Shown here: piece by piece, positions 45,239-56,649 of the stretch | How positions within the stretch are numbered: position 1 is the stretch's first letter | Layout of the letters: the number at the start of each line of letters is the position of its first letter | NCBI GenBank assembly: GCA_030690265.1 | Contig: JAUYHA010000177.1 | Location: 154,743-218,742 of the forward strand | Reading direction: 5' to 3' | Source: Dehalococcoidales bacterium | Lineage (GTDB): Bacteria > Chloroflexota > Dehalococcoidia > Dehalococcoidales > UBA2162 | DNA length: 64,000 bases | Made by a program: the position numbers and the translations under genes | Notes under the pieces: model-generated | What the model was told of the DNA's origin: nothing | The model's input: only the letters and a program-made list of their open reading frames with translations | Databases searched by the model: none

Positions 45239-45991
45239 ATGAAAAGGAAGTGGTTATTGCTGGCAGGTCTGGTTCTTCTGGTAGTGGCAATGGTTGGACT
45301 GACCAGCTGCGAGGCTAGTCCTGTTTCTGAAGGAATAGCGGAACTCAATTTAAGCAGTCAGCAGCAGGGAATCTGGGTTGGTGGACAGGGAGAGGTGAGT
45401 GCTGTACCTGATATTGTCAGTCTGAGCTTAGGTGTTGAAGCTCAGGCAGCGACGGTTGCCGAGGCTCAGGCTCAGGCAAACGAAGCTATGGATGAGGTGA
45501 TGGCCGCTCTGGCTGGAAATGGAATTGCTGAAAAAGATATCCAGACACAGCATTTCAGCATTCAGCGGGTGACCAGATGGGACAATCAGAAGCAGGAAGA
45601 GGTGGTGACCGGCTACCGGGTAACCAACATAGTAAGTGCCAAGATAAGAAAAATAGACGATGCCGGCTCCATCATCGATGCCGTAGCTCAGGCCGGGGGA
45701 GACCTGACCCGGATAGACAGCATCAACTTTTCGGTAGAAGACCCGGCAGACTACTATGAGCAAGCCAGGGAAGAAGCGATGGCTGATGCCGGAGCAAAAG
45801 CAAAGCAGCTGGCTGACCTGGCCGGGGTTACCCTGGGTAAGGTAACCTATATTTCGGAAAGTTCATATGCCCCGCCGATAGTGTCACGCGGTGTCTATGC
45901 AATACCCGAAGCGGCACAAGCTGAAACACCAATCAGTCCTGGCGAATTGGAGATAAATGTCAGCATCCAGGCAGTATATGACATAAGATAG
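45239..45991 (+). CDS. SIMPL (DUF541) domain lipoprotein
   Basis: 250 residues. A lipoprotein signal ends in LTSC (Cys24). The DUF541/SIMPL fold is recognisable from GEVSAVPDIVSLSLGVEAQA, a central KDIQTQHFSIQRV and YRVTNIVSAKIRKID. Family members are surface or periplasmic proteins of uncertain role (BP26, YggE), linked to oxidative and envelope stress. AAGGAGG lies six bases before the ATG. It has its own promoter and a strong terminator, closing the envelope cluster. Confidence 0.88.
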   Translation: MKRKWLLLAGLVLLVVAMVGLTSCEASPVSEGIAELNLSSQQQGIWVGGQGEVSAVPDIVSLSLGVEAQAATVAEAQAQANEAMDEVMAALAGNGIAEKDIQTQHFSIQRVTRWDNQKQEEVVTGYRVTNIVSAKIRKIDDAGSIIDAVAQAGGDLTRIDSINFSVEDPADYYEQAREEAMADAGAKAKQLADLAGVTLGKVTYISESSYAPPIVSRGVYAIPEAAQAETPISPGELEINVSIQAVYDIR

Positions 45992-46011
45992 CAAAGCATT
46001 CCTAGAATTTG

Positions 46012-46044
46012 AAAAGTCGCCACCTGATTGGTGGCGACTTTTTG
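46012..46044. terminator. Bidirectional intrinsic terminator
   Basis: AAAAGTCGCCACC (46012-46024) and GGTGGCGACTTTT (46030-46042) form a 13-bp stem. T-run follows on the plus strand and the A-run gives a T-run on the minus strand, so it serves both the SIMPL gene and the convergent gene at 46062-46754. Confidence 0.85.
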
Positions 46045-46061
46045 TTTACCAATGGGAAACT

Positions 46062-46754
46062 TCAGACTAAAACACAGTCTCTGAGGCGGAGGTCTATTAT
46101 CGAACCCCCGCATTTACCCTGCACCGTTACCGCCTGTCCCGCCGTTAACCGGGCCAGTTCATCTTTATGGCTCTGGTCAAAGATGCAGCGGATGCCCTGT
46201 AACAACACATTTTTCTCAGCGCTATTCAGAGTAATGTAGTAAATATCCAGAGCTTCCTTGACTTCTATTCTGTCCACCAGTCCCTTCACTCTGAGCACCT
46301 GGTTGCCCAATTTCGCATTGGCGCCTGCTTCGTCCCTCAGGTAGGCGGAAAGCAACTCTTCAACAGTCATTTCTGCCGCGACCGTTACCGGCTCAGGTTT
46401 TACCTCCGGTTCAGGTTCTGAAACTGGTTCGGGGGTGGCTATGGCTTCAGAGACTGGTACAGCTTCGGGGGCTGGTGGTTCCGCTTCTGGTTCGGCCTCC
46501 AGGGCTGATGGTGGTTCCGGTTCTGGCTCAGGCTTAGCTTCTTCCACCAGTAGCTCAGGCTCGGCTTCCTCCGCAGGTTCAGGTTCAGATGTAGTTTCTT
46601 CCACCACCGACCGGGGTAGTCTCTCTTCTCTCAGCTCTCTAAAAGTCTTGTCTAACTTTTTATAAGACCCGGAGAGCAGAGGGTAGCCACACCACTGGCA
46701 GCCCCAGTCTTCAGTTCTTGCTGTCTCCCGACCACAATTAGGACATTTTGCCAT
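46062..46754 (-). CDS. Zinc-ribbon protein with Pro/Glu-rich linker and OB-fold domain
   Basis: 230 residues. N-terminal ribbon CPNCGRETARTEDWGCQWC (two CxxC knuckles), then about 90 residues rich in Glu, Pro and Ala, then a C-terminal OB-fold of tRNA_anti type (VLRVKGLVDRIEVKEALDIY, VLLQGIRCIFDQ, VTVQGKCGGSIIDLRLRDC). Such OB modules occur in lipoproteins and stress proteins, but this one has no signal peptide, so it is cytoplasmic. The linker is expected to be flexible and highly charged. The role is unknown. It is convergent with the SIMPL gene and close to ruvB. Confidence 0.72.
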   Translation of the reverse strand: MAKCPNCGRETARTEDWGCQWCGYPLLSGSYKKLDKTFRELREERLPRSVVEETTSEPEPAEEAEPELLVEEAKPEPEPEPPSALEAEPEAEPPAPEAVPVSEAIATPEPVSEPEPEVKPEPVTVAAEMTVEELLSAYLRDEAGANAKLGNQVLRVKGLVDRIEVKEALDIYYITLNSAEKNVLLQGIRCIFDQSHKDELARLTAGQAVTVQGKCGGSIIDLRLRDCVLV

Positions 46755-46863
46755 TTAACAGCCTCCCTCTCAGTATACAGGAGAACAGCAATTTGTCAAA
46801 GTGGCAGCGATGAGGCTCGATTAAGTGAGTAATTAACCCGTCTGAGGTAGAACATAGTCACCA

Positions 46864-47886
46864 CTACCAGAGAGTTGACTGGGGAGGTTTTTCTTTATTG
46901 TAGGGTAGGCCGAGGTGCTGATAAGCCAGTTCGGTAGCCAGCCGACCACGGGGAGTCCGCTCCAGAAAGCCCAGCTGCAAGAGATAAGGCTCGTAGATAT
47001 CCATAATCGTATCCGGCTCCTCACTGATAGAGGCGGCAATTGTCTCCAGCCCCACCGGCCCACCGTTGAACTTCAGGATAACCGTTTCCAGCACTTTACG
47101 GTCTATCTCATCCAGACCTACCGGGTCAACCTCAAGTTTGTTCAGTGCCTCTACGGATACCGACTGGGTGATACTGCCTTCGGCAAGCACCTGGGCATAA
47201 TCCCTGACCCTCTTAAGCAGGCGGTTAGCAATACGGGGCGTTCCTCTAGCCCGGCAGGCTATTTCCTTCAGCCCTTCCGCTTTAGCTTTTACCTTAAGAA
47301 TGCTGGCGGAGCGGCTGAGGATTGTTTCTATCGACGCCTGGTCGTAAAAATCAAGACGGTAGACGGCACCGAAGCGGTTTCGCAAAGGCGGACTCAGCAG
47401 GGCAAAGCGGGTGGTGGCACCAATCAGGGTGAAATCAGGCAGGGTTAGCCGCAAACTCCTGGCGCCCGGCCCCTTACCGATGATGATGTCCAGAGCAAAG
47501 TCTTCCATAGCGGGATAAAGTATCTCCTCGACAGTGCGGTTCAGGCGGTGGACTTCATCAATGAAGAGGATATCCTGGCTACGAAGATTGGTCAGGATAG
47601 CCGCCAGGTCTCCGGGGCGCTCTATGGCCGGACCGGAAGTCACCCTCAGATTAACTCCCATCTCGGCAGCAATGATATAAGCGAGGGTAGTCTTGCCCAG
47701 ACCGGGCGGGCCGTATAGCAGCACATGGTCAAGCGCTTCACTCCGGCTCTTAGCCGCAGTCATACCGATGTTTAAATTTTCTTTGAGTTTAGTCTGCCCG
47801 ACAAAATCATCAAGACGCCGTGGCCGCAAGCTGGTATCCAGCGAAACATCCTCAGCACCGGGCTTTGCCGAAATTATGCGGTTAAT
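46864..47886 (-). CDS. ruvB: Holliday junction branch migration ATPase RuvB, probable AUU start
   Basis: 340 residues if started at ATT 47884-47886. RuvB is the hexameric motor that drives branch migration with RuvA. Walker [13 protein letters not shown], Walker [11 protein letters not shown], sensor [10 protein letters not shown] and the C-terminal winged helix ([16 protein letters not shown]) are present. The N-terminus conserved in RuvB (RIISA...ED...SLRP, like RLISAG in E. coli) lies upstream of the first TTG at 47829. In that frame no ATG, GTG or TTG occurs before a stop. ATT is preceded by AGGGGAG eight bases away. No ruvA or ruvC is in the window. Confidence 0.9.
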   Translation of the reverse strand: MNRIISAKPGAEDVSLDTSLRPRRLDDFVGQTKLKENLNIGMTAAKSRSEALDHVLLYGPPGLGKTTLAYIIAAEMGVNLRVTSGPAIERPGDLAAILTNLRSQDILFIDEVHRLNRTVEEILYPAMEDFALDIIIGKGPGARSLRLTLPDFTLIGATTRFALLSPPLRNRFGAVYRLDFYDQASIETILSRSASILKVKAKAEGLKEIACRARGTPRIANRLLKRVRDYAQVLAEGSITQSVSVEALNKLEVDPVGLDEIDRKVLETVILKFNGGPVGLETIAASISEEPDTIMDIYEPYLLQLGFLERTPRGRLATELAYQHLGLPYNKEKPPQSTLW

Positions 47887-47951
47887 TTTATAAACTCCCC
47901 TGGCTTCTTTGTGCCTCTGCCCCTAAGGACAGCCTATAGCTGGCTGCTTTC

Positions 47952-50900
47952 TTATACCTCTTCTTCGCTTTCTTCTCTATCTGCTATCACGGCTATCGTA
48001 CCTGATTCCTGGTCGCTCTCACCTTCCAGTTCTCCCGCCACTTCTTCACCAGCCTCGTCTACCAGCTTTTCTGCCAGCTCTCCCGCCACTTCTTCACCAA
48101 CCTCGTTTTCCAGCTTTTCTGCCAGTTCTTCTACCAACTCTTCACCAGCCTCGTTTTCCAGCTTTTTGCCAGCCTCTAATGCTGCCACTTCATCAGAAAG
48201 CAAGGAACGAGTCGGAATCAGTCTGGCAATAATCACATTTTCTTTGAGCCCGACCAGCCTGTCCACCGCCCCCCTGACGGCAGCATCACTGAGCATCCGG
48301 GTGGTCTCCTGGAAGGAAGCGGTTGCCAGCCAGCTATCACTGCTCAGTGAAGCTCTGGTTACACCCAGTAATACAGAGTGGGCAGTAGCCGGGTCACCCC
48401 CTTCAGCCAGCACCTCAGCATTAATTTCTTCATACTGGAACCGGTTTACCAGCTCTCCGGGTAATAGTTTGGTATCACCTGCGGAATCAACGGACACCAT
48501 ACCTAGCATTTTGTGGACAATAATTTCAATGTGCTTATCATTTATGTTTACTCCCTGGGAGCGGTAAATCCTTTGCACCTCATCTACCAGGTATCGCTGC
48601 ACCGCTTCCCGGCCCAATTTATGAAGCAATTCGCTGGGGTCAATGGAACCGTCAGTAAGCTGCTGCCCGGCCGCTACCAGGTCACCGGTTTTAACACGGA
48701 TGGTAGCCCCCGCCGGAACAGGATATTCCCGCTCCTCTTTCTCCTCATAGAGGATAGAAAAACGTCCATCTTTAATGCTTACCTGGCCGGCAACAGCCGC
48801 CAGAATTGCCTGGTTTTCCTCAGTCAGAGCAGTATCTTTCGTTGCTTCATCCGAGCCAGCCTGGTCTTCACTCCTCGAGACGGGGCAGGCTAGGACAGCG
48901 CCTATGTCTACCCATTGTCCGTCATTTACCATAACCTGCCAGCCGGTAGGCACCAAATACTCATCAGTGAATACCTCGGAACTAGCCACCCTGATTCTTT
49001 CCCCTTCCGGGCTATCGGTTATTTCAGCCACACCATTTATATCTGAAATAATGGCTGGAACTCTGGGTGTTCTTGCCTCAAAGAGTTCTCCCACCCTGGG
49101 GAGACCACTGGTGATATCCAGACCAGCTACACCACCGGTGTGAAAGGTACGCAGAGTTAGCTGGGTACCGGGCTCACCGATACTCTGGGCAGCTATTATG
49201 CCCACTGCCGTGTTAAGAGCGACCGGCCGTCTATAGCCCAGGTCCCGGCCATAACACCGCTGGCAAATACCCCGCCGGGACTGACAGCTAAGCGGAGACC
49301 TGACCTGAACCCTGGTTATCCCGGCAGCAATGATTTCATCTGCCTTCTGCTCATCAATTTCCTTATTACGTTCAACGATTATCTCTCCGGTCTGAGGGTT
49401 AGCTATGGTGGCGGCAGCTAAGCGACCGATAATTCGTTCCGCAAACGAGGGCAGTAGCTCCCCCGCTTGTGAGGTATCCATCCATATTCCCTCGGTGGTG
49501 CCACAGTCCTCTTCAAGGACAATGACATCATGAGCCACATCAATGAGGCGCCTGGTGAGATAGCCGCTTTCTGATGTCCTTAAAGCGGTATCAGCCAATC
49601 CTTTACGAGCCCCGTGAGTAGAGATAAAGTATTCCAATGCGCTGAGCCCTTCCCGGAAGCTGGCTTTGATAGGAAAGTCGATTATCCTGCCCGACGGATT
49701 AATCATCAGACCCCGAATGCCCGCCATCTGGGTAATCTGGGAAATATTCCCCTTGGCTCCGGATGTTGCCATCATGTAGATACTGCCATAGCGGTCAAGA
49801 CTGCCGGAGACGGCATCAGTAATCTTAGCCGTAGTTTCCGTCCATATATCAATGACACCTTTATACTTTTCGTCCGCAGTGATTAAGCCACCATGATACT
49901 GATTCTCAATAAGAGCCACCTTCTCTTCCGCCTCTTGCAGAAGCTCAGGTTTACTCTGAGGAACCTGAATATCACTTATAGCAATGGTCGTCCCTGATTT
50001 GGTAGCATAGCGAAAACCGAGTTCTTTTAAATTATCCAGAACTACCGCCATCTCTTTATCACTCAGCAGCTTGGAACACTCGGTCGTTATCCCTCTTAAG
50101 CTGCCTCTGTCAACAATCATATTGTAAAAGCTGAGTCCGGAAGGTAAGACATCGTTAAAGAGAATCCGGCCAACACTGGTCTTAATCCTGCCCCCTCCGT
50201 TTTCCTGGACTCTGACTTCAATTTCAGCGTTGAAGTCCACAGCACCGAGTTCATAAGCAAGCTTTGCTTCTTCAAAACTACCTAAGATTGCCCCCTCACC
50301 CCTTGCTTTAGGTCTAATCAAAGTCAGGTAATAACAACCGAGAACTATATCCTGGTTAGGAGCTACTATCGGCTCACCAGAACTTGGCAACAGCATATTC
50401 TGGGTGCTCATCATCGTCTCTCTGGCTTCTTTGATTGCCGCTTTAGAGAGAGGAATATGAACCGCCATCTGGTCACCATCAAAATCAGCATTGAAAGCGG
50501 TACATACCATAGGGTGAAGCTGGATGGCACTGCCATCGATGAGCACCGGTTCGAACGCCTGAATGCTGAGCCGGTGCAGAGTGGGAGCCCGGTTAAGCAG
50601 TACCGGCCGTTCCTTGACCACTTCCTCAAGTATCTCATATATCTCCGGCTTGGCTCTTTCCGCCATGCGCCGGGCGCTCTTAATGTTATGGGTAAGACCC
50701 TGTTCCAGTAATTTACTCATAATAAAGGGCTTAAATAGCTCCAGAGCCATGCGCCTGGGCAGCCCGCACTGGTGAAGTTTGAGTTCAGGGCCAACCACGA
50801 TGACCGAACGCCCGCTATAATCAACCCGCTTACCCAGTAAATTCTGGCGGAAGCGGCCCTGCTTACCCCGCAGCAGGCCGGAAAGCGATTTTAGTTTGTG

Positions 50901-52025
50901 ACTGCCCGCCGCCGAGTAGGCCTGACTTTCTTTGTCATTATCAATAAGAGCATCAACAGCTTTCTGAAGCATCCGTTTCTCGTTGCGGATGATAATTTCA
51001 GGGGCTCCTTTTTCCATCAAGTACCGCAGGCGGTTGTTGCGGTTGATGACCCGCCGGTAGAGGTCGTTAATACCGCTAACGGCAAATTTACCCCCATCCA
51101 GCTGAACCATGGGGCGAAGCTGGGGGGGTAACACGGGCAAGACGGTCAAAATCATCCACTCTGGTTTGTTGCCACTGCGCTGAAAAGCCTTAACCAGTTG
51201 CAGCCGTTTGCTTGCCTTTCTGCGGCGTTGACTTGAGTTAGAGAGGGTTTCCTGGAATAGCTCATTAGCTTGTTCGTTAAGATTAATCTGCTGGATTAGC
51301 TGGAGGATGGCTTCAGCCCCCATTCCAGCCTCAAAGACCTGGCCGTATTTTACCTTCAACTCCTGATACTGGCTTTCGGTAAGGAGGTCTTTTGCGCGGA
51401 TGGATTCCAGCTCTTTCACCCCAAGGGCAAGCTGTTCTTTGAGCTGAGCTTTCTCTTCCTCCCAGTTTCGCCGAAGCTGGTTTACTTCTTCTACCGTAGC
51501 TTCGCCCATCTCGGTGATTTTCGCCTCCAGAGCCTCCTGGCGCTCAGCTATTTCCTGCTCATATTTTTCCTTGAGTTGCTCAATGGTCAGCTCCCGCTCT
51601 TTCTCATTTATGGAGGTGATGATGTAATGGGAAAAGTAGAGAACGCGCTCCAGATTTCGTGGCAGCAGGTCAAGGAGTAGTCCCAAGCGACTGGGGATTC
51701 CTTTTGCAAACCAGATGTGACTCACGGGAGAGGTCAGTTCAATATGCCCCATCCGCTCCCGCCGCACCTTGGACTGGGTTACCTCAACACCGCATTTGTC
51801 ACACTTAACTCCTTTATAGCGTATCCTCTTGTACTTACCACAAAAACATTCGTAGTCTTTAGTCGGCCCAAAGATTTTCTCACAAAAAAGCCCATCCCGC
51901 TGCGGTTTCAAAGTCCGGTAATTGATTGTTTCCGCTTTTGTCACCTCACCGTAAGACCAGCTCCTTATCTGTTCCGGTGAAGCTAGAGAGATACGAATGG
52001 CATCAAAATCATTAACTTCAAGCAT
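47952..52025 (-). CDS. rpoC: RNA polymerase beta' subunit
   Basis: 1357 residues. The catalytic [12 protein letters not shown] motif, the N-terminal zinc finger ([19 protein letters not shown]), the bridge and trigger helix regions, and the second zinc cluster ([13 protein letters not shown]) are intact. The C-terminus carries three tandem 16-residue acidic repeats at about residues 1288-1335 ([16 protein letters not shown] and two variants), then a short acidic tail. It follows rpoB by 77 bases. Unlike most bacteria, rpoBC here is not downstream of rplL. Confidence 0.97.
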   Translation of the reverse strand: MLEVNDFDAIRISLASPEQIRSWSYGEVTKAETINYRTLKPQRDGLFCEKIFGPTKDYECFCGKYKRIRYKGVKCDKCGVEVTQSKVRRERMGHIELTSPVSHIWFAKGIPSRLGLLLDLLPRNLERVLYFSHYIITSINEKERELTIEQLKEKYEQEIAERQEALEAKITEMGEATVEEVNQLRRNWEEEKAQLKEQLALGVKELESIRAKDLLTESQYQELKVKYGQVFEAGMGAEAILQLIQQINLNEQANELFQETLSNSSQRRRKASKRLQLVKAFQRSGNKPEWMILTVLPVLPPQLRPMVQLDGGKFAVSGINDLYRRVINRNNRLRYLMEKGAPEIIIRNEKRMLQKAVDALIDNDKESQAYSAAGSHKLKSLSGLLRGKQGRFRQNLLGKRVDYSGRSVIVVGPELKLHQCGLPRRMALELFKPFIMSKLLEQGLTHNIKSARRMAERAKPEIYEILEEVVKERPVLLNRAPTLHRLSIQAFEPVLIDGSAIQLHPMVCTAFNADFDGDQMAVHIPLSKAAIKEARETMMSTQNMLLPSSGEPIVAPNQDIVLGCYYLTLIRPKARGEGAILGSFEEAKLAYELGAVDFNAEIEVRVQENGGGRIKTSVGRILFNDVLPSGLSFYNMIVDRGSLRGITTECSKLLSDKEMAVVLDNLKELGFRYATKSGTTIAISDIQVPQSKPELLQEAEEKVALIENQYHGGLITADEKYKGVIDIWTETTAKITDAVSGSLDRYGSIYMMATSGAKGNISQITQMAGIRGLMINPSGRIIDFPIKASFREGLSALEYFISTHGARKGLADTALRTSESGYLTRRLIDVAHDVIVLEEDCGTTEGIWMDTSQAGELLPSFAERIIGRLAAATIANPQTGEIIVERNKEIDEQKADEIIAAGITRVQVRSPLSCQSRRGICQRCYGRDLGYRRPVALNTAVGIIAAQSIGEPGTQLTLRTFHTGGVAGLDITSGLPRVGELFEARTPRVPAIISDINGVAEITDSPEGERIRVASSEVFTDEYLVPTGWQVMVNDGQWVDIGAVLACPVSRSEDQAGSDEATKDTALTEENQAILAAVAGQVSIKDGRFSILYEEKEEREYPVPAGATIRVKTGDLVAAGQQLTDGSIDPSELLHKLGREAVQRYLVDEVQRIYRSQGVNINDKHIEIIVHKMLGMVSVDSAGDTKLLPGELVNRFQYEEINAEVLAEGGDPATAHSVLLGVTRASLSSDSWLATASFQETTRMLSDAAVRGAVDRLVGLKENVIIARLIPTRSLLSDEVAALEAGKKLENEAGEELVEELAEKLENEVGEEVAGELAEKLVDEAGEEVAGELEGESDQESGTIAVIADREESEEEV
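48021..48164. repeat. Three tandem 48-bp repeats in the 3' end of rpoC
   Basis: The DNA encoding residues 1288-1335 of RpoC consists of three 48-bp units containing CTCGTTTTCCAGCTTTTC or close variants on the plus strand. The repeats keep the reading frame. Confidence 0.75.
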
Positions 52026-52102
52026 CTTCTTTTCTACCCCTTTGAAGCCAATGAGGCTGGCTTCTTCTACAGTCTTTTTCAGTCCTTCTACCCGTGCTTC
52101 AG

Positions 52103-55100
52103 TTACTCTTCAGGTCCTGCTTCAAGCTTGGGTATCTTGCCGCTTTCTCCGGTAAAGGGCGCCTTTTCTTTCTCAGTGATTACCTCAATAGCCAGCCCCA
52201 GGCTTTGCAGTTCCTTGACCAGAGCCTTAAACGATTCCGGAACGCTGGGTTGGAGAATATCCTGGTTCTTGACTATAGCCTCATAGGCTTTGGCTCGCCC
52301 GGCGATGTCATCCGATTTGATAGTCAGCATTTCCCGAAGGTTGTGAGCAGCTCCGTAGCCTTCCAGAGCCCACACCTCCATTTCACCGAAGCGCTGACCT
52401 CCAAATTGGGCCTTGCCACCCAGGGGCTGCTGGCTAATCAGTGAGTAAGGTCCGCTGGAGCGGGCATGAACTTTATCTTCAACCAGATGGTTCAGTTTCA
52501 TCATATAGATGTAACCTATTGATACCGGCTGGTCAAATGCCTCACCGGTCTTGCCATCACGGAGTATAAGTTTACCAATATTGGGGGGAGGAAGATTTCT
52601 TTCGGTACTGACCGTGGCGGTGACCTGTTCCAGCTCCTCCCGGCTAATGTCCTGACTGGCTATACCCAGGCCTTCCAGCCATAGTCGCAGGCAAACTTCC
52701 TTTGCCTCTCCGGGTTGGTTATCACTGAATACCTTCTCCGCATCATAGCCACGGCTTTCCAGCCACGCTTTAGTTTCTTCCACCTGCCGGGAGTTGTTAT
52801 TATTTTCGGCATCAGGGTTAACCGAGCCCATTTTTTGAACTAACCAGGCTCTGGACAAGGCATCCTCAATAGCCATATCAGTAGCACTATCAAAGACAGG
52901 AGTAAGGGCTTTGAAGCCTAAAGACTTTGCCGCCCAGCCGAGATGAGTTTCCAGGACCTGGCCAATATTCATCCGTGACGGGACACCTACGGGGTTAAGT
53001 ATCATGTCTACCGGAGTACCATCAGGAAGAAAGGGCATTTCTTCAACCGGGGCAATAAGAGCGATAACCCCTTTATTACCGTGCCGCCCGGCAAGCTTAT
53101 CACCTACGGCGGTTCTCCGTCTCTGAGCAATCCAGACCTGCACCATCTGATTAACCCCGGCAGGTAGCTCATTACCAGACAGGACCTTTACATTAATTAC
53201 CTTGCCCCACTCACCATGAGGGACTCGCATGGAGGTATCCTTAACCTCCCGGGCTTTTTCGCCAAAAATAGCCCGCAGGAGTTTCTCCTCCGCTGATGGT
53301 TCTGTCTCCCCTTTGGGGGTAATTTTACCCACCAGGATATCATCCGAAGTAACACTAGCACCAATGCGAATAATGCCGTTTTCATCCAGCTCACGCAGAC
53401 TTTCCTCACCCACATTCGGCACATCTGCGGTGATTTCTTCGGGGCCTAACATAGTATCCCAGGAGCCAATCTCGTGTTTCTCAATGTGCATTGAAGTAAA
53501 GGTATCTCTCTCAAGCAGGCGACTACTGATGATGACGGCATCCTCATAGTTATAGCCCTCCCAGCTCATAAAGGCGCAGAGTACATTCTGCCCCAGAGCC
53601 AGCTCTCCCTGCTCCGTAGACGAGCTATCAACCAGAACCTGCTCCACCTCTATCCGGTCACCATTATTCACTATCGGGCGCTGGTTTATACAGGTGCCCT
53701 GATTGGTGCGGCCAAACTTCATTAACGGGTAGATATCTTTCTCACCGTTATCCGTGGTAATTTCAATCTGTGAGCTGGTAACCGAGCTCACCACTCCTTT
53801 ATTTCGAGCCATCAAAATCTGCCGGCTGTATCTAGCCGCCTCCGCCTCCATACCAGTAGCTACCAAGGGTGCCTCCGGAGAAACCAGGGGCACAGCTTGC
53901 CGCTGCATATTCGAGCCCATCAGGGCTCGATTAGCATCGTCATGCTCAAGAAAAGGTATTAATGAAGTAGTAACACTGAATATCTGACGGGGTGATACAT
54001 CCATAAAGTCAATTCTTTCGGGTACCTCCCGTAAATAGTCTTCACCCAGTCTGGCCTCAACCCTTTCATCTACAAACTGGTTTTTCTCATCCAGCCGAGC
54101 ATTAGCCTGGGCAATAGTGCATTTATCTTCTTCGTCAGCAGACAGATAAACTACCTCCTCAGAGACGAAAGGCGTTACCTTTACCTGTCTCGAAGGCAAC
54201 TCAGCTAGTTTAGTGACATGCCTGGCAGTAATGGCTCCTCCGGCTTTCACTATTGTCTTCCCTGCCTCATCCAGCACTGCTTCCCGGGCTATTTTGCCCG
54301 GCAGACTCTCATCATCACTACTCATCTCAGAGATGACCCGGCGATACGGTGTCTCAATAAAACCATACCGGTTAATCCGGCTGTAGCTGGCGAGAGAGCC
54401 GATGAGACCAATATTAGGTCCTTCCGGAGTCTCAATAGGACAGATTCTACTATAATGGGAAAAGTGGACATCCCGAACCTTAATGCCGGCGTGCTCGCGG
54501 GATAATCCCCGCGGCCCCATTGCTGACAGGCGGCGCTTATGAGTTAGCTCAGCCAGGGGATTGGTCTGGTCCAGGAACTGTGACAACTGGGAACTACCGA
54601 AAAACTCCCTGATAGCCGAGACTATAGGACGGATATTGACCAGGGCGCTGGGAGTAGATGATTCCGAGGAAAGGATGCTCATACGCTCGTTAGTTTCTCG
54701 CTTCAAACGCCTCAAACCGATGCGAAACTGGCTTTGCATCAGCTCGCCAACGGTGCGCACTCGCCGATTGCCCAGATGGTCAATGTCGTCAGGGGTATCA
54801 TTACCATTATTAACCATAATGACATGCCTGACTATCTCGACAATATCTTCATTGGTTAGCACCCGTTGATTCTCCGGAACATTAAGCCCTAACCGTTTAT
54901 TAAGTTTGTAACGGCCCACATAGCCTAAATCATAATACTGGGAATTAAAGAATATGTTATTTATCAGTTTTCTGGGATTTTCAACAGTTGAGTGTTCCTC
55001 GGAACGTAATTTTTTATAGAGACTAACCAGAGCCTCAGACTCATCTCTGACCTGAGGGTCATTCTCGATAGTCGATTTAATAAACTGGCGCTCTGGAGAA

Positions 55101-55762
55101 GTATCTTCGTTAGAGAAAAGGTTAAATAGCTCTTCATCGCTGCTGTAGCCAAGAGCCCGCAGCAGCGTGGTCACTGGAATTCTCCGTTTACTGTTTATCT
55201 TGACAGCGATTACATTCTGCGTGCTGGTCTCGAACTCCAGCCAGGCTCCGTGGTCAGGAACCAGTTTAGCCTGACACAATTTATTGCCAGCCATCTCATC
55301 ATCAACAAGGAAGTAAACGCCGGGGGAACGGAGCAACTGGCTTACCACCACTCGTTCAGCTCCGCTGATAATAAAGGTGCCTTTGGTTGTCATCAAGGGG
55401 ATATCCCCCAGAAATAGGCCCTGTTCTTTGACTTCCCCGGTGCCTTTAATCAGTAATCTTGCCTTAATATAGAGAGGAGCTGAATAGGTCAGGTCTCGCT
55501 GATAGCACTCCTGTTCAGAGTGGCGGGGCTCACGGAACTCATAGCTTGTAAAACTAAGTTCCTGTCTATTGCCGGTAAAATCATTGATTGGGGATATCTC
55601 TTCCAGCAATTGCCTTAACCCCTCTTCTTGAAACCAGCGGTACGAATCCAACTGAACCTGAATCAGGTTAGGGACTTCCAGTACCTGGGGCAACTTAGCA
55701 TAAGATTTGCGAGAAATTAAAGAGGTTGTCTTTTTAGTCTCTGGTGGTAATACAAAAACCAT
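52103..55762 (-). CDS. rpoB: RNA polymerase beta subunit
   Basis: 1219 residues from the ATG at 55760-55762, which has GGAG six bases upstream; a GTG four codons earlier is in frame. Typical segments include the rifampicin region ([39 protein letters not shown]), GHKGVI-like [13 protein letters not shown] and the C-terminal [15 protein letters not shown]. Residues of the Rif pocket look like the sensitive wild type (QLSQF, D in FLDQT, H in LTHK, R in KRRLSA). It is the first gene of the rpoB-rpoC operon. Confidence 0.97.
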   Translation of the reverse strand: MVFVLPPETKKTTSLISRKSYAKLPQVLEVPNLIQVQLDSYRWFQEEGLRQLLEEISPINDFTGNRQELSFTSYEFREPRHSEQECYQRDLTYSAPLYIKARLLIKGTGEVKEQGLFLGDIPLMTTKGTFIISGAERVVVSQLLRSPGVYFLVDDEMAGNKLCQAKLVPDHGAWLEFETSTQNVIAVKINSKRRIPVTTLLRALGYSSDEELFNLFSNEDTSPERQFIKSTIENDPQVRDESEALVSLYKKLRSEEHSTVENPRKLINNIFFNSQYYDLGYVGRYKLNKRLGLNVPENQRVLTNEDIVEIVRHVIMVNNGNDTPDDIDHLGNRRVRTVGELMQSQFRIGLRRLKRETNERMSILSSESSTPSALVNIRPIVSAIREFFGSSQLSQFLDQTNPLAELTHKRRLSAMGPRGLSREHAGIKVRDVHFSHYSRICPIETPEGPNIGLIGSLASYSRINRYGFIETPYRRVISEMSSDDESLPGKIAREAVLDEAGKTIVKAGGAITARHVTKLAELPSRQVKVTPFVSEEVVYLSADEEDKCTIAQANARLDEKNQFVDERVEARLGEDYLREVPERIDFMDVSPRQIFSVTTSLIPFLEHDDANRALMGSNMQRQAVPLVSPEAPLVATGMEAEAARYSRQILMARNKGVVSSVTSSQIEITTDNGEKDIYPLMKFGRTNQGTCINQRPIVNNGDRIEVEQVLVDSSSTEQGELALGQNVLCAFMSWEGYNYEDAVIISSRLLERDTFTSMHIEKHEIGSWDTMLGPEEITADVPNVGEESLRELDENGIIRIGASVTSDDILVGKITPKGETEPSAEEKLLRAIFGEKAREVKDTSMRVPHGEWGKVINVKVLSGNELPAGVNQMVQVWIAQRRRTAVGDKLAGRHGNKGVIALIAPVEEMPFLPDGTPVDMILNPVGVPSRMNIGQVLETHLGWAAKSLGFKALTPVFDSATDMAIEDALSRAWLVQKMGSVNPDAENNNNSRQVEETKAWLESRGYDAEKVFSDNQPGEAKEVCLRLWLEGLGIASQDISREELEQVTATVSTERNLPPPNIGKLILRDGKTGEAFDQPVSIGYIYMMKLNHLVEDKVHARSSGPYSLISQQPLGGKAQFGGQRFGEMEVWALEGYGAAHNLREMLTIKSDDIAGRAKAYEAIVKNQDILQPSVPESFKALVKELQSLGLAIEVITEKEKAPFTGESGKIPKLEAGPEE

Positions 55763-55927
55763 CTCTAGCTCCACTCCTCTAACAAAAGAATCTTAAAGAA
55801 TTTCTAGCTTACACCCGGTAATAAACATCCGCCGAAGCCACGGCTACATTGAGGACATAAAAGAGGGAATATAATACGAGAAACAAAATACAGATGGAAA
55901 ATTGAAGTGGCATAACTACAAAAATAC

Positions 55928-55956
55928 ATTCTACCACTCTATTTAATACTTGTCAA
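55928..55956 (-). promoter_or_regulatory. Promoter of rpoBC
   Basis: Minus strand TTGACA (55951-55956), 17-base spacer, TAGAAT (55928-55933). Predicted start near 55921 gives a leader of about 160 bases. Confidence 0.8.
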
Positions 55957-56029
55957 GCTAATTTTTATTAACAAAAGAAATAGTTTTTTATCATACTATT
56001 AAGCAATTTTTTATGAGTGGAGGTAACAA

Positions 56030-56466
56030 ATATTTGATATCCTTCGTCTGTTCCACATTATCTTCGGCATATTCTTTGGGGGCACCTATCTTTTCCTGGT
56101 TCCCATCCTTGGGCCCCGGCTGAGGCGTCTGGGTCCCACCATACAGGGACCGGTAATGCAGGCGCTGATGCCGATAATGACCCCGGTTATGGCGGCCAGC
56201 CTTATCATCCTGGCGGGTACAGGTATCGCAATGGCGCTTATGCTGAACCCGGGTTCTCTGGGGACGCTGGCCACAATAGCGGTTGCTATTGTTGGTTTCG
56301 GTATGCTAACGCCTACCGGTATCCGTATGGACAAATTGGGGCGCAGCATTCAGGGCGTCCACCCACTCCTGAGGAAGGGCAGCAATTGCAGCGGCTTTCC
56401 CATCGGGTGGAAACTTTAAGCCGCACCAACTTCGCATTTGTGGTTATTGTCTTAGTTATGAATTAA
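56030..56466 (+). pseudogene. Frameshifted small four-helix membrane protein with AUA at the start position
   Basis: From ATA at 56030 the frame reads IFDILRLFHIIFGIFFGGTY and continues through several membrane helices (PVMAASLIILAGTGIAMAL, GTLATIAVAIVGFGMLTP) to about 56340. It then goes out of frame. After a one-step shift the other frame continues sensibly: PPTPEEGQQLQRLSHRVETL and SRTNFAFVVIVLVMN-stop. The layout is that of small DUF2269/CopD-like membrane proteins. GGAGG lies six bases before the ATA, exactly where a Met start belongs. It is either a decayed gene or carries two sequence errors. No slippery sequence is seen at the shift. Confidence 0.65.
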
Positions 56467-56511
56467 TCTATAGAGATTGCCGCTGTGGCTTACGCCCCCT
56501 CGCAATGACAG
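56461..56511. repeat. Half-element of the GCAATGACA family
   Basis: AATTAATCTATAGAGATTGCC, shortened here, and GGCTTACGCCCCCTCGCAATGACAG match 14460-14510 with few changes. It begins inside the last codons of the frameshifted membrane gene. Confidence 0.7.
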
Positions 56512-56522
56512 ATGAAGTCGGC

Positions 56523-56551
56523 TTGACAGATTGCCTCTTTTTTGATAGCAT
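56523..56551 (+). promoter_or_regulatory. Probable promoter of the betaine transporter operon
   Basis: TTGACA (56523-56528), 17-base spacer, TAGCAT (56546-56551). The leader to proV would be about 265 bases and includes two TTTAAGGAGGAA sequences (near 56582 and 56632) and a short frame. Confidence 0.5.
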
Positions 56552-56649
56552 AAGATGTTTTTGAGTAAGATAGGTTTGTTTTTAAGGAGGAATTTACTGT
56601 TTACATATTTGCTTTTTTAAATATTTTAGCTTTAAGGAGGAACCCAAAA

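Noticed and set aside
56156..56419. 87-codon membrane protein as an independent gene
   Set aside because: The ATG is internal to a longer reading frame whose N-terminal helices lie upstream, and the C-terminus is out of frame; better explained as part of the frameshifted gene.
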